A DNA stretch of 64,000 nucleotides from Rossellomorea marisflavi (GTDB lineage Bacteria; Bacillota; Bacilli; Bacillales; Bacillaceae_B), in contig NZ_CP081870.1 in assembly GCF_022170785.1 (NCBI RefSeq), forward strand, positions 1,042,001-1,106,000, written 5' to 3'. The notes below the pieces were generated by a model. The model saw nothing but the letters and a program-made list of their open reading frames with translations. It made no database searches and was not told the DNA's origin. Below, one piece after another: positions 42,717 to 51,441 of this stretch. Within the stretch, counting starts at the first letter, position 1; each line of letters begins with the position of its first letter. The position numbers and the translations under genes are program-made.

Positions 42717-42998
42717 TTACCCCCTGAAAGCAAGCCCATTACGCTCCAGCTCGTCCCTCAACACAGGAAGCGAGGAAGGACCGATCCCGTGCAAGGAAAG
42801 GATTTCTTTTTCCGTGTACTTGCACAAATCCTCTGCACTCTCAATCCCTTTACTGGTCAAAGCCCTGCGTGCCGGAGCAGAAAGCTTGGACTGAAATCCT
42901 TCAGAAGGCTTTTTTCCTTTCTCACAGGTCGGGCATGTGGGGCAGTCACTGCTTTTGTAATAGATGTGTCCGTGTTCACAGACTCGTTTGGATGTCAT
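42717..42998 (-). CDS. Zinc-ribbon plus RNA polymerase alpha C-terminal-like domain protein
   Basis: This is a 93-residue protein. The N-terminal 30 residues are a Cys/His cluster (VCEHGHIYYKSSDCPTCPTCEKG); the remainder (LSAPARRALTSKGIESAEDLCKYTEKEILSLHGIGPSSLPVLRDELERNGL) is a helix-hairpin-helix module like the alpha-CTD of RNA polymerase, with GIGPSSLP as the hairpin. Such Bacillus proteins are uncharacterised; DNA or RNA polymerase contact is plausible. ATG 42998 has AAAGGAGA upstream. Same strand as YrdB and the TetR unit. Confidence 0.8.
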   Translation of the reverse strand: MTSKRVCEHGHIYYKSSDCPTCPTCEKGKKPSEGFQSKLSAPARRALTSKGIESAEDLCKYTEKEILSLHGIGPSSLPVLRDELERNGLAFRG

Positions 42999-43015
42999 GG
43001 TAGAAGTATCTCCTT

Positions 43016-43369
43016 TCAAGTGTGAATCAGGTTTTCTTGTTTCCAATATACAATGAGCACACGGTTGAGGACCACACCTACTAGATAAATAATGGCCGTC
43101 ACAGGCATCAACCCCAATAGAAGAGCGCCTGGAAGGCCGAATATCAAGGCTTCCAGCATAAGCCTACCTTTTGGGGGGAGTGGAAATGGGGCACGTGGGG
43201 AACCGAACATTCCCCAGAAAGTTGCGAATAAAAGGGGAATGGTGATCCCGCTCAGCCACCCCATCCAGCCATCTCCCATATGGAACCCCCAATACCCGAT
43301 GGCTGCCAAACCCATCAGCTCTAGCGTGAAGCGAAGAGCAACATTCAACTGTCTAAGCAATCTAATCAT
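43016..43369 (-). CDS. yrdB: YrdB family membrane protein (DUF2568)
   Basis: This is a 117-residue, four-helix membrane protein that matches YrdB: LRQLNVALRFTLELMGLAAIGYWGF, then PLLFATFWGMFGSPRAPFPLPPKGRLMLEALIFGLPG. The function is unknown. The start ATG 43369 has AAGGA 5 nt away and overlaps the last codons of the TetR gene, so it is translated from the same transcript. Confidence 0.82.
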   Translation of the reverse strand: MIRLLRQLNVALRFTLELMGLAAIGYWGFHMGDGWMGWLSGITIPLLFATFWGMFGSPRAPFPLPPKGRLMLEALIFGLPGALLLGLMPVTAIIYLVGVVLNRVLIVYWKQENLIHT

Positions 43370-43943
43370 TGGAGTCCTTGAACCAGCGGATTCCTGAAAG
43401 AAAAGCATGGATGCTTTTTGTCAGGCTTTCATCCTTTTCAAGGGGAAGCCCGAATTCTCCGTGCTGCTCCAATGAAGCAAAGCCATGGAGAATGCTCCGT
43501 AGTCCCCGAACGGCATGAAGGGTACCATTTTCGCCCAAACCATATCCCTCCATGACCTGGATGATGATTCTGATGCTTCGATCCTGGATATCCTGCAGCT
43601 CTTCATCGGCTCCGATCGCGACCATGAGCATGGCTTCATAGAGTCCTGGATGGTCCCGGACGAATTGTACATAGGCCATACCGAAGGCGAGGACAGCGGC
43701 ATCCATTGAACGGCCGACTGAAGCGTCCATCAACCGTTGGTTCAACTGGGAATAGCCGCGTTTGGCCATTTCAATCTTCAGGGCAGGGAGTCCGCCTTTA
43801 ACATGATTATAGAGGGAAGGGGGGCGGACATGTAATGATTTTGCTAAAGTGGCAAGTGTGACCTCGCTCATCCCTTCACGGTCAGCAAGCTCGATGGCTG
43901 CTGTTAAGATGATATCTAGATCCATTCCAATTCGTGGTGACAT
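43362..43943 (-). CDS. TetR/AcrR family regulator (WHG-type ligand domain)
   Basis: This is a 193-residue repressor. The N-terminal helix-turn-helix is DLDIILTAAIELADREGMSEVTLATLAKSLHVRPPSLYNHVKGG; the C-terminal domain (FVRDHPGLYEAMLMVA, AVRGLRSILHGFASLEQHGEFGL) is the WHG-type ligand-binding domain. It lies 6 nt after the MBL hydrolase gene and before yrdB. Autoregulation through the inverted repeat at 44709-44725 is likely. Confidence 0.87.
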   Translation of the reverse strand: MSPRIGMDLDIILTAAIELADREGMSEVTLATLAKSLHVRPPSLYNHVKGGLPALKIEMAKRGYSQLNQRLMDASVGRSMDAAVLAFGMAYVQFVRDHPGLYEAMLMVAIGADEELQDIQDRSIRIIIQVMEGYGLGENGTLHAVRGLRSILHGFASLEQHGEFGLPLEKDESLTKSIHAFLSGIRWFKDSND

Positions 43944-43949
43944 ACTGAT

Positions 43950-44654
43950 TCAACCTTTCTTTTTTGCCTTTAATATGGCTTCGTTCATGATCGATTCAGG
44001 TGAAGGGATCATCACTCCGTGACCTGCTGCGAGGAGAGTAGGCTTAAGATCAACAAGCTTTTGAGCGCTTTTCAGGGCCACCTCTTTATTCCAAGTCGCA
44101 AGTGCCGGGAACGGGAAGAGCGGATTAAGCTGCCCGGAAACGGCCGTCCCCCCGCGCGTTTGAAAAGCATCTCCAACAATCAGGCTGCCGTCCCTCTGGT
44201 CGAAGAAAGCCATTGACCCCGGTGTGTGCCCCGGTGCTGAAATGGCTCGGAGGGAACCGACCACATCATTTTCTTCAAGGAGGACATCCGCACGGGTCTT
44301 GATGTTCTTTGGCACGCCGCCGCGAATAGGCGTCTGGGGCTCGTGATCATCCAGGGAAAGATCGCCACGGAGCAACCGCTCATCCCGTCTGGAAATATAG
44401 ACTTCAGCATGCGGCAGTGATTCCTTCAATTTATCCAACGCACCGATATGATCGTCATGGGAATGGGTCAAAACGATGCGGGAGATGGGTTTGCCGATTT
44501 TCTCGGCAGAAGCCAAGATTGCTTTTGCACTATAAGGTAGTGCGGCATCGATAAGGGTAAGGTCATCCTGCTCTTCAACAAGATAACAATTCACAGGAAA
44601 CAACCGTGGCAGAAAAGATAACTGATGGATTTGATTTATACGGGTTAGGCGCAT
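43950..44654 (-). CDS. MBL-fold metallo-hydrolase
   Basis: This is a 234-residue metallo-beta-lactamase-fold hydrolase with the metal motif LTHSHDDHIGAL (H-x-H-x-D-H), a second His in SAPGHTPGSMAFF, Asp in LIVGDAFQ and the last His in LLAAGHGVM. Substrate unknown; lactonase or thioesterase activities are common. The start ATG 44654 follows AAAGGAG. It is first in an operon with TetR and YrdB, behind the putative TetR operator. Confidence 0.88.
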   Translation of the reverse strand: MRLTRINQIHQLSFLPRLFPVNCYLVEEQDDLTLIDAALPYSAKAILASAEKIGKPISRIVLTHSHDDHIGALDKLKESLPHAEVYISRRDERLLRGDLSLDDHEPQTPIRGGVPKNIKTRADVLLEENDVVGSLRAISAPGHTPGSMAFFDQRDGSLIVGDAFQTRGGTAVSGQLNPLFPFPALATWNKEVALKSAQKLVDLKPTLLAAGHGVMIPSPESIMNEAILKAKKKG

Positions 44655-44708
44655 GATGGCGTTCTCCTTTAAGAAAAAGAATTTAAAAACTAATTGTAAT
44701 AACAATAT

Positions 44709-44725
44709 AACTAATGGCGTTAGTT
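44709..44725. promoter_or_regulatory. Putative TetR operator upstream of the MBL gene
   Basis: AACTAA (44709-44714) and TTAGTT (44720-44725) are perfect arms with a 5-nt spacer, in an AT-rich region upstream of the leftward MBL-TetR operon and before the rightward phosphatase gene. A further ACTAA occurs 20 nt left. Short 17-bp palindromes of this form suit TetR dimers. Confidence 0.5.
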
Positions 44726-44751
44726 TTGTCTAGCCATGAGGAGGGAATTCA

Positions 44752-45351
44752 TTGAAACTATTACTGATTCGCCACGGACAATCAGAGGCAGATGTCCTGA
44801 ACGTACATGAAGGAAGGGCGGACTATCCGTTGACGGAGCTTGGTCGTTCGCAAGGAAAAGCGATGGCGGAAAAAGTAGAAAGCTTTTTCGAACCAGACAT
44901 CATCTGGTCCAGTACGTTAAAAAGAGCAGCAGAAACCACGGATATCCTGACAAAGAAAGTGGGGTGTGAGGACGTCCGCTATATAGACGAGCTGATGGAA
45001 CAACATAATGGAATCTTAGCCGGCATGCCGCTTGTGGAAGCTGAGAAGATCCCCGTTCCTCAGTATCTTCACGAAGCTGTGGAGGGAGGGGAAACATTCA
45101 TTGAGTTCCGGATGAGGTTGGAACACATCTTCTCCCGGATCATTCATACAACGAATGCAGATAGGATCATCATCGTCGCACATGGAGGTGTATTATCCAT
45201 GCTTCTGAATATCTTTATGGGGAATCCGGTTGATCAGAATGTCTGGTTCATCACGGGTGACACAGGAATGCATCTATTGGAGAAGGATGGGGAGGAGAGG
45301 TTGGTTCATTTTTTGAATGATACGGGGCATCTTGCTGAAATAAAGAGTTAA
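44752..45351 (+). CDS. Histidine phosphatase family protein
   Basis: This is a 199-residue phosphoglycerate-mutase-like phosphatase: LLLIRHGQSEAD (catalytic RHG with His9 region), PLTELGRSQGKAMAEKV, SSTLKRAAETTDIL and the second catalytic His in IIVAHGGVLSML. Substrates vary (sugar phosphates, alpha-ribazole phosphate). The start is TTG 44752, behind GAGGAGGG. Divergent from the MBL-TetR operon and possibly controlled by the same operator. Confidence 0.88.
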   Translation: MKLLLIRHGQSEADVLNVHEGRADYPLTELGRSQGKAMAEKVESFFEPDIIWSSTLKRAAETTDILTKKVGCEDVRYIDELMEQHNGILAGMPLVEAEKIPVPQYLHEAVEGGETFIEFRMRLEHIFSRIIHTTNADRIIIVAHGGVLSMLLNIFMGNPVDQNVWFITGDTGMHLLEKDGEERLVHFLNDTGHLAEIKS

Positions 45352-45381
45352 AAAAAGCCCCAACACGTTTCGTGTGGGGAC
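45352..45381. terminator. Terminator between convergent genes
   Basis: GCCCCAACACG and CGTGTGGGGAC (45357-45381, one bulged A) form the stem. The leftward gene gains a run of seven Ts (complement of 45350-45356), so it serves mainly the minus strand. Confidence 0.7.
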
Positions 45382-45386
45382 TCCGC

Positions 45387-45605
45387 TCATTCTTCCAACC
45401 TGGCTAAAATCTCTTTCAATAAATAAATCCCCCTGATCAAACAACCCAAAATCATCCCGAATCCAATCACCATGCCAAGCTGATCCAGTCCTAAAAGAAC
45501 GAATCCGATCAGGGTACTTACAGCTATTAAAACAATAAAAACAAATTCGAACGTTCCTTCCTTTGGTAAAATATAGCTAAGTGCCAGTGTAGGACGACTT
45601 ACCAT
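45387..45605 (-). CDS. Small two-helix membrane protein
   Basis: This is a 72-residue product with two hydrophobic segments (FEFVFIVLIAVSTLIGFVLLGL and LGMVIGFGMILGCLIRGIYLL) and an acidic end. No family recognised. The ribosome site at ATG 45605 is poor (AAGGG touches the ATG), so the start may be wrong. Confidence 0.5.
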   Translation of the reverse strand: MVSRPTLALSYILPKEGTFEFVFIVLIAVSTLIGFVLLGLDQLGMVIGFGMILGCLIRGIYLLKEILARLEE

Positions 45606-45633
45606 CCCTTGTCAAAGGGGGGAGAGAGAAAAG

Positions 45634-46560
45634 TTGATCATGATGAATAGGCGTCTTGTTTTGAATGGACCAAGGAAGTTGGAATGGATTAATGGGGATG
45701 ACTCTGTACTTTCAGAGGGAGAAATCCGGGTAGAAACCCATGCCTGCGGAATCAGCATCGGGGCTGAAATGTCTCAATATCTTGGGATTGACCCGACCGA
45801 TGTGGAACCGGTCTATCCACGTAAGGTCGGGTATGAAAGCGCAGGGAGGGTCATAGAGATTGGGAGGTCTGTGACCGATTTCAAAGTGGGGGATCGTGTT
45901 ATCGCATTTTACGGTCAGCAGACATTCGGGGTCACCCCGTCCAAGAAGGCGGTCAGGATTCCTGCGGATGTAGAGTGGAAGTATGCGCTTCTTAACACGC
46001 TTTCCTGTGATGCAGCCAAGGGCGTCCTGAAGCTGAATCTATCGAAAGAAGATCGTGTCCTTGTAACAGGGGCAGGGACGATGGGCGTCTTGGCTGTTCA
46101 TTTCTTAAAACATCATCTCGGGGTGAGGTATGTGGATGTGGTGGAACCTGATGAAGCGAGGCATTCGCTGCCACTGCGACTTGGTGCCGACAGGATCTAC
46201 CGTAGTGAAGCTGAAATAAAAGATTTCTATGATGCTGGATTGGAGTGCTCCGCTCACAGCGATGCATTCCTCACGCTTATGAACACCATGAAGGGGGAGG
46301 GGACCATCTGCGTTTTATCAGATGGGAATCGTGATGAATTTACGCTTCCTTCCGCATTTTTCGAAAAGGAATTGAGGATGGTTGCTTCAAGTGATGGCTA
46401 TGACTATCGCAAACATAGTGAGTGGTTTTTCAGTACATACGAAAAGACGCCTTATCTTATGGATTTATTTGAAAAAGAGATTGCTCCGGATCAAGTGATG
46501 TCATGCTTTGAAGAGATGGCATCCATCCGGCCTCTGAAAGTGTTTGTTGATTATCAATAG
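45634..46560 (+). CDS. Medium-chain (zinc-type) dehydrogenase-like protein
   Basis: This is a 308-residue MDR-superfamily oxidoreductase: GEIRVETHACGISIGAEMS (GroES-like domain), VYPRKVGYESAGRVIEIGRSVTDFKVGDRVIAF, then a Rossmann site VLVTGAGTMGVLAVHFL. It lacks the typical structural-zinc cysteine cluster, and the catalytic site Cys/His pair is altered, so it may be zinc-independent. Substrate unknown. TTG 45634 is 9 nt after GGGGGGAG; the ATG at 45640 is too far. Confidence 0.82.
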   Translation: MIMMNRRLVLNGPRKLEWINGDDSVLSEGEIRVETHACGISIGAEMSQYLGIDPTDVEPVYPRKVGYESAGRVIEIGRSVTDFKVGDRVIAFYGQQTFGVTPSKKAVRIPADVEWKYALLNTLSCDAAKGVLKLNLSKEDRVLVTGAGTMGVLAVHFLKHHLGVRYVDVVEPDEARHSLPLRLGADRIYRSEAEIKDFYDAGLECSAHSDAFLTLMNTMKGEGTICVLSDGNRDEFTLPSAFFEKELRMVASSDGYDYRKHSEWFFSTYEKTPYLMDLFEKEIAPDQVMSCFEEMASIRPLKVFVDYQ

Positions 46561-46618
46561 GGTGAAGTAAGGGTACGCAAAGAGCAGAGTCCCTGCGTCT
46601 CCTACACCATTCACTAGG

Positions 46619-47164
46619 TTAAATCTTCACCGCATCCACCTTCAAAGAAGGAAACGTCAATACATCCCGGTTCCGGGGATCCACCTTCTTCGAACGGAAG
46701 ATCACGCCCTTCGCTTCATCCCATTCGGAAACGTGAAACTGTCCGTTCTCATCACAGTACTCCAACAATTTGACCTCAAAGCCTGCCTGTGAGAACATCT
46801 CAGTCAGGCTTTTATAGGTATGGACGATTTTATGGCTTGCAGCTGGATGATCCTCAGGTCCTGGTCCGCCTATCTGTACGATGTGCTGGTAGCTTTCATC
46901 GGGGAAATATCCATCCGGTACGGCGCAGCGGACGTATCCGCCTTTTCTCAGATAGCGGTAACAGCGCATGGCGGCTTCAAGGCCCTCTTCTGCAGTGAGA
47001 TGCTCCCACACATGTTCGGCCAGGATTGCCGAGATGCTTCCTTCATTGAACTTCGTTGACCACGTTTCTTCTATTAGAAGATCCAACTCCTGCTCATCGG
47101 TGTGGAGCCAGCCGGGGTTATTATGATAAGGTCCGGCACCGATGACGATTTTCGTTTCTTCCAT
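46619..47164 (-). CDS. SAM-dependent methyltransferase-like protein
   Basis: This is a 181-residue protein resembling short predicted methyltransferases: IVIGAGPYHNNPGWLHTDEQELDLL (in place of motif I), ISAILAEHVWEHLTAEEGLEAAMRCYRYLRKGGYVRCAVPDGYFPDE (the EHVxEHL and D-G-x-x motifs). Glycosylation-cluster relatives act on sugars, but this copy stands alone. Start ATG 47164. Confidence 0.75.
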   Translation of the reverse strand: MEETKIVIGAGPYHNNPGWLHTDEQELDLLIEETWSTKFNEGSISAILAEHVWEHLTAEEGLEAAMRCYRYLRKGGYVRCAVPDGYFPDESYQHIVQIGGPGPEDHPAASHKIVHTYKSLTEMFSQAGFEVKLLEYCDENGQFHVSEWDEAKGVIFRSKKVDPRNRDVLTFPSLKVDAVKI

Positions 47165-47244
47165 AATCCTTCACCTCAGCGTATGTATTCGCTTTGGTAT
47201 CGCTGATTTCCTTTTTTTTGAACTGTCAAGACAGATACATTACC

Positions 47245-47267
47245 TTTGTCACGGGTGTCGCGACAAA
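47245..47267. promoter_or_regulatory. MtlR-type operator upstream of mtlA
   Basis: TTTGTCAC (47245-47252) and GCGACAAA (47260-47267) form an inverted repeat with one mismatch and a 7-nt spacer, fitting the TTGTCAC-type sites bound by the mannitol activator MtlR in bacilli. It is about 100 nt before mtlA. Confidence 0.65.
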
Positions 47268-47303
47268 GTCAGTTTTCAAGAAGGTTGTATGACGTTTCTA
47301 AGG

Positions 47304-47334
47304 TGACATATCATATAGATGTGATGTTATGTCA
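47304..47334. promoter_or_regulatory. Second inverted repeat in the mtlA leader/promoter region
   Basis: TGACATA (47304-47310) and TATGTCA (47328-47334) are perfect 7-bp arms separated by 17 nt, just before the ribosome site of mtlA. It may be part of the promoter or an RNA hairpin at the mRNA 5' end. Confidence 0.35.
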
Positions 47335-47364
47335 TAAATCCTACTATAGAAGGGGAGAAATTAC

Positions 47365-49278
47365 ATGGCACAGTCTACTGTTAAAGTAAAGATTCAGAAG
47401 TTCGGTAACTTCCTGAGTTCCATGGTTCTGCCGAATATCGGTGCTTTTATCGCGTGGGGATTAATTACTGCGCTTTTCATTCCAGACGGCCTTATTCCAA
47501 ATGAAAGCCTTGCCAGCCTTGTAGGTCCGATGGTAACGTATCTGTTACCACTCTTGATCGGATATACAGGTGGTAAATTGATTCACGATCAGCGGGGAGG
47601 AGTCGTCGGTGCCATCGCCACGATGGGTGTCATCGTCGGTGCGCCTGATACGCCGATGTTCCTCGGCGCCATGATCATGGGTCCCCTTGGTGCGTATGTC
47701 ATCAAGAAGTTTGACCAACTGATCGACGGGAAAATCCGTTCAGGATTTGAAATGCTCGTCAACAACTTCTCAGCAGGGATCCTGGGCGGTATCCTCGCCA
47801 TCCTTGCATTCCTCGGAATCGGTCCTGCGGTGAATGCGTTCACCCAAGTCCTTGTCCACGGTGTCGACTGGCTCATCGCAGCCCATCTATTGCCGCTGAC
47901 AAGCATCTTGATCGAACCGGCCAAAATCTTGTTCCTGAATAACGCAATCAACCACGGGATCCTTTCCCCAATCGGTCTCGAGCAGGTTCAACAAACAGGG
48001 AAATCGGTCCTCTTCCTATTGGAAGCGAACCCTGGACCAGGTCTCGGTGTCCTGCTAGCGTACATGTTCTTCTCAAGAGGAACAGCGAAGCAATCCGCAC
48101 CGGGTGCCGCCATCATCCATTTCTTCGGGGGGATCCACGAGATCTACTTCCCGTATGTGCTGATGAAACCGGCATTGCTCCTTTCTGTCATCCTTGGTGG
48201 TATGAGTGGAGTGCTGACCCTTGTCCTTCTTGGCGGAGGTCTTGCATCACCGGCTTCACCAGGTAGTGTCATCGCCATCGGATTGGTGACACCGACTGGA
48301 GACGTTGGAGCGTATATCGCAAACTTCGCGGCAATCATTGTGGCTGCCATCGTATCCTTCCTCGTGTCGGCCATCATCTTGAAATCAAGCAAAAAAGACG
48401 ATGGAAACATCGAAGACGCTACAAAGAAAATGGAAGACATGAAAGGGAAGAAAAGCTCCGTTGCAGGTCACTTCAACCAGCAATCAAACGGACAGCTTCC
48501 TGAGAATGTGAACAAAATCATCTTTGCCTGTGATGCCGGAATGGGGTCCAGTGCAATGGGTGCTTCACTCCTTCGTAAGAAAGTGAAGGAAGCAGGCATT
48601 GAAGGCGTGACCGTCACCAACACGGCCATCAGCAATCTGCCGGCGGATGCCCAAGTGGTCATCACACAGGAAGAGCTGACGCCGCGTGCGCAAAGCAAGC
48701 TTCCAAGTGCGTACCACATCTCAGTGGATAACTTCCTATCCAGTCCCGAGTATGACAAATTGATCGGTAGCCTCCAGGCTGACGTGACACCTGCTCAAGA
48801 AGAGCTCGTGGAAGAAGCGGAAGCACCTGTTGACGCTCCTGACTCAGGAGATGATGATCTTCTACTAGAAGAGAACATCTTCTTGAATCAATCGTTCGCA
48901 ACAAAAGAAGAAGCGATCCGATTTGCCGGTGAAGCATTGGCAAAAGCAGGATACGTGGAAGACAGCTATGTAGACGCCATGATCGACCGTGAAGGCATCA
49001 CGACGACTTACATGGGTAATAACGTAGCCATCCCGCATGGGACGGAAGAAGCGAAGCGGGCAGTCCTGAAATCCGGATTCACCATCATCCAGGTTCCAGA
49101 GGGTGTCGACTTCAACGGAGAGAAAGCGAAGCTTATCTTCGGTATCGCCGGTAAGGACGGCACGCATCTTGAGATCCTCTCAAGCATCGCGGTCATCTGC
49201 TCCGAGCAGGAGAACGTCGACAAAATGGTCCTTGCTTCTTCTGCAAAAGAAATCAAAGACATCATCAATAGCAACTAA
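47365..49278 (+). CDS. mtlA: Mannitol-specific PTS enzyme IICBA
   Basis: This is a 637-residue mannitol phosphotransferase transporter with all domains in one chain: IIC membrane domain (about 1-345), IIB (about 385-475) with phospho-Cys389 in FACDAGMGSSAMG, and IIA (about 495-637) with phospho-His558 in NNVAIPHGTEEAK. It takes up mannitol and phosphorylates it to mannitol-1-phosphate using phosphoenolpyruvate through HPr. B. subtilis has IIA as a separate MtlF; here it is fused, as in E. coli, and no mtlF gene follows. AGGGGAG lies before ATG 47365. First gene of mtlA-mtlR-mtlD. Confidence 0.95.
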   Translation: MAQSTVKVKIQKFGNFLSSMVLPNIGAFIAWGLITALFIPDGLIPNESLASLVGPMVTYLLPLLIGYTGGKLIHDQRGGVVGAIATMGVIVGAPDTPMFLGAMIMGPLGAYVIKKFDQLIDGKIRSGFEMLVNNFSAGILGGILAILAFLGIGPAVNAFTQVLVHGVDWLIAAHLLPLTSILIEPAKILFLNNAINHGILSPIGLEQVQQTGKSVLFLLEANPGPGLGVLLAYMFFSRGTAKQSAPGAAIIHFFGGIHEIYFPYVLMKPALLLSVILGGMSGVLTLVLLGGGLASPASPGSVIAIGLVTPTGDVGAYIANFAAIIVAAIVSFLVSAIILKSSKKDDGNIEDATKKMEDMKGKKSSVAGHFNQQSNGQLPENVNKIIFACDAGMGSSAMGASLLRKKVKEAGIEGVTVTNTAISNLPADAQVVITQEELTPRAQSKLPSAYHISVDNFLSSPEYDKLIGSLQADVTPAQEELVEEAEAPVDAPDSGDDDLLLEENIFLNQSFATKEEAIRFAGEALAKAGYVEDSYVDAMIDREGITTTYMGNNVAIPHGTEEAKRAVLKSGFTIIQVPEGVDFNGEKAKLIFGIAGKDGTHLEILSSIAVICSEQENVDKMVLASSAKEIKDIINSN

Positions 49279-49282
49279 TGGA

Positions 49283-49330
49283 ATCCAAATCGGAGAGGCG
49301 CACGCTTGCTTTTCCGATTTGGATGTTCTT
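49283..49330 (+). terminator. Intercistronic hairpin between mtlA and mtlR
   Basis: A perfect 12-bp stem (49283-49294 with 49313-49324) with an 18-nt loop is followed by GTTCTTATA, a weak U tract. It could partly terminate transcription or stabilise the mtlA message, giving less mtlR and mtlD than mtlA. Confidence 0.5.
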
Positions 49331-49363
49331 ATACTAGTGTAGATAATGGAAGGGGGGAGACGT

Positions 49364-51436
49364 ATGTTCATTACATCCAGGGAAAAAGCGATCATCGAAC
49401 TGATTGTGAAAACCTCGGGTAAACATACCGTCCACTCCCTTTCTGCGTATTTGAACGTGAGTGGACGGACGATCCAGCGCAATCTAAAGTCCATTGAGGG
49501 CGTATTGAAGCAGCATCAGCTCGAGCTCATGCGGACCCCGGCCGATGGCCTGTTCATCAGCGGGAAAAATGAAAACATCTACAGGCTCATCCAACAGCTC
49601 GCGGAATCCGAACCGACAGATGAAACACCTGAAGAAAGGAAGCTGCGGCTTCTCGTCACCCTGCTTGAAGGAGGCTCTTCCTTCAAAATGAGCGTACTTG
49701 CCAATGAGCTGGGCGTCAGCCTCTCAAGCCTGACCACCATCCTTGATGAAGTGGCCGACTGGCTCGCCAAGTTCAACGTCACGCTCACCCGCAAGCGGGG
49801 AGTGGGGGTGGAAGTGACGGCCGATGAAGGAAGCCGTCGCAATGCCCTGGCAAGCTTCTCCATCGTGTACTTCTATGAGGAGATCATCGATAGCTTGTAT
49901 TCTCTGCAAAAAGGGCAGGACAGTGCCCTGCCTGTCCTCGGGTTTTATGAACCTGAGCTTCTCCTTGCGACCTATGAATCGCTCGGAATGGTATTGGATC
50001 AGGAAGGTGTGAAATTGGTAGACAGTGATTTCGTCGGCCTTGTCGTCCACATCTGCCTCTCCATCCAGCGGGTGCGGAGGGGTCATGTCCTTCAGAGCCA
50101 AGGAACTCCCGATGAATCAAGGGAATACAGCCTCATGAAGTCTGTCGCAGACATACTCAGGGAAAGGCTCTCTGTGACGATCACAGAGGCCGATGTCGCT
50201 TTCTGGTCGGTCATCCTCCGGGGATCGAAGCTGCAGGAACCGGGTGCCACCTACTATGATAGTGTGTTCCTCGGTCATCTCGTGAAGAAACTCGTGAGCG
50301 ATGTTTCGGCCAAGCTCACCGTCGACCTGACCGATGATTTCTCCCTGTATCAGGGACTCATGGCGCATATGGGACCGTCGATCTTCCGCCTTCAACAGAA
50401 GATGGAGCTCTTCAATCCCCTGACGGATGAGATCAAGAAGAAGTACCCGGTCCTGTTCCTCGCCGTGAAGGACAGCCTGGAGCTGGAGTTTCCCGATATG
50501 CGATTCCCCGATGCTGAGGTTGCCTATATCGTCCTCCATTTCGGATCGGCCCTTCTCATGAACGAAGAAAAGGTGAAGGTCGATGCCGTCATCGTTTGTC
50601 CCACAGGCATCGGGGCATCCAAGATGCTCGCGAGCAGGATCAAGAAGGAACTGAAGATCATCAATCCTGTCGGCATTTTATCCCTCAATGACTTCAGGGA
50701 TGCCGATCCCGACGACTATGATATCGTCATCTCCACCGTGCGCCTTCCGTTCACCAATCTGGATTATATCCTTGTCAGTCCGCTCTTGAGCGAAGAGGAT
50801 ATCATGATTATTCAGACGTACGTCCAGAACAACATTGAGAGGATCACAAGCAGGAAGTACCTGAAGCCGGTGAAACCGGTGAAGGCAGAGAAGAAGCCGA
50901 CGGAGATCCGCGGGCTCCTGCAGGAAATCAAAGACGTCCACACAAGCATCGAATCGATCCTGGATCACTTCCGGGTGTACCGGAAGCAATCCGTGACGGA
51001 TCATTTTACCGTCATGAACGAAATGGTCCAACAGGCGAAGCTCGATGGCCTCTTGACCGATGAAGGAAAGGTCATGGACAAGCTGATGGAAAGGGAACAG
51101 CGGGGCGGCCTTGGGATCCCCGGAACGAATATGGGGCTATTCCACTGTCTCGACCCTCACGTCACCCAGCTCGTGTTCCAGGTGGCGCATCTCGACCAGC
51201 CGTTCCTCATCAAAGGGATGAACGGGAAGCCCATGGAGATGAAAAGCCTTCTCCTAATGCTGGCTCCAGAAGGGTTGAGTGAAAGGGAAAATGAAATCCT
51301 CAGCCTCATCTCCACGAGCCTCATCGAAAACCAGGCGTCCATGATGATCTATTCCTCCACCAACGAGGCCATGATCTATCGAAAGCTCGAAGAACTCTTC
51401 TTAGACTATGTTCAACAAAACCTTATAAAGGAATGA
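49364..51436 (+). CDS. mtlR: Mannitol operon activator MtlR (BglG-type, PRD-containing)
   Basis: This is a 690-residue PTS-controlled transcription activator. The N-terminus has two winged-helix domains (VHSLSAYLNVSGRTIQRNLKSI; KMSVLANELGVSLSSLTTILDEV), then two PRDs (about 195-400) with conserved histidines (LVVHICLSIQR; YQGLMAHMGPSIFRL; YIVLHFGSALL), an EIIB-gat-like domain (VIVCPTGIGASKMLASRI) and a C-terminal EIIA-like domain (GLGIPGTNMGLFHCLDP). It is activated or inhibited by PTS phosphorylation. ATG 49364 follows AGGGGGGAG. It overlaps mtlD by 4 nt or less. Confidence 0.93.
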   Translation: MFITSREKAIIELIVKTSGKHTVHSLSAYLNVSGRTIQRNLKSIEGVLKQHQLELMRTPADGLFISGKNENIYRLIQQLAESEPTDETPEERKLRLLVTLLEGGSSFKMSVLANELGVSLSSLTTILDEVADWLAKFNVTLTRKRGVGVEVTADEGSRRNALASFSIVYFYEEIIDSLYSLQKGQDSALPVLGFYEPELLLATYESLGMVLDQEGVKLVDSDFVGLVVHICLSIQRVRRGHVLQSQGTPDESREYSLMKSVADILRERLSVTITEADVAFWSVILRGSKLQEPGATYYDSVFLGHLVKKLVSDVSAKLTVDLTDDFSLYQGLMAHMGPSIFRLQQKMELFNPLTDEIKKKYPVLFLAVKDSLELEFPDMRFPDAEVAYIVLHFGSALLMNEEKVKVDAVIVCPTGIGASKMLASRIKKELKIINPVGILSLNDFRDADPDDYDIVISTVRLPFTNLDYILVSPLLSEEDIMIIQTYVQNNIERITSRKYLKPVKPVKAEKKPTEIRGLLQEIKDVHTSIESILDHFRVYRKQSVTDHFTVMNEMVQQAKLDGLLTDEGKVMDKLMEREQRGGLGIPGTNMGLFHCLDPHVTQLVFQVAHLDQPFLIKGMNGKPMEMKSLLLMLAPEGLSERENEILSLISTSLIENQASMMIYSSTNEAMIYRKLEELFLDYVQQNLIKE

Positions 51437-51441
51437 TAATG

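Noticed and set aside
47290-47305. Catabolite-repression (cre) site before mtlA
   Set aside because: The only CG-centred candidate mismatches key positions of the consensus.
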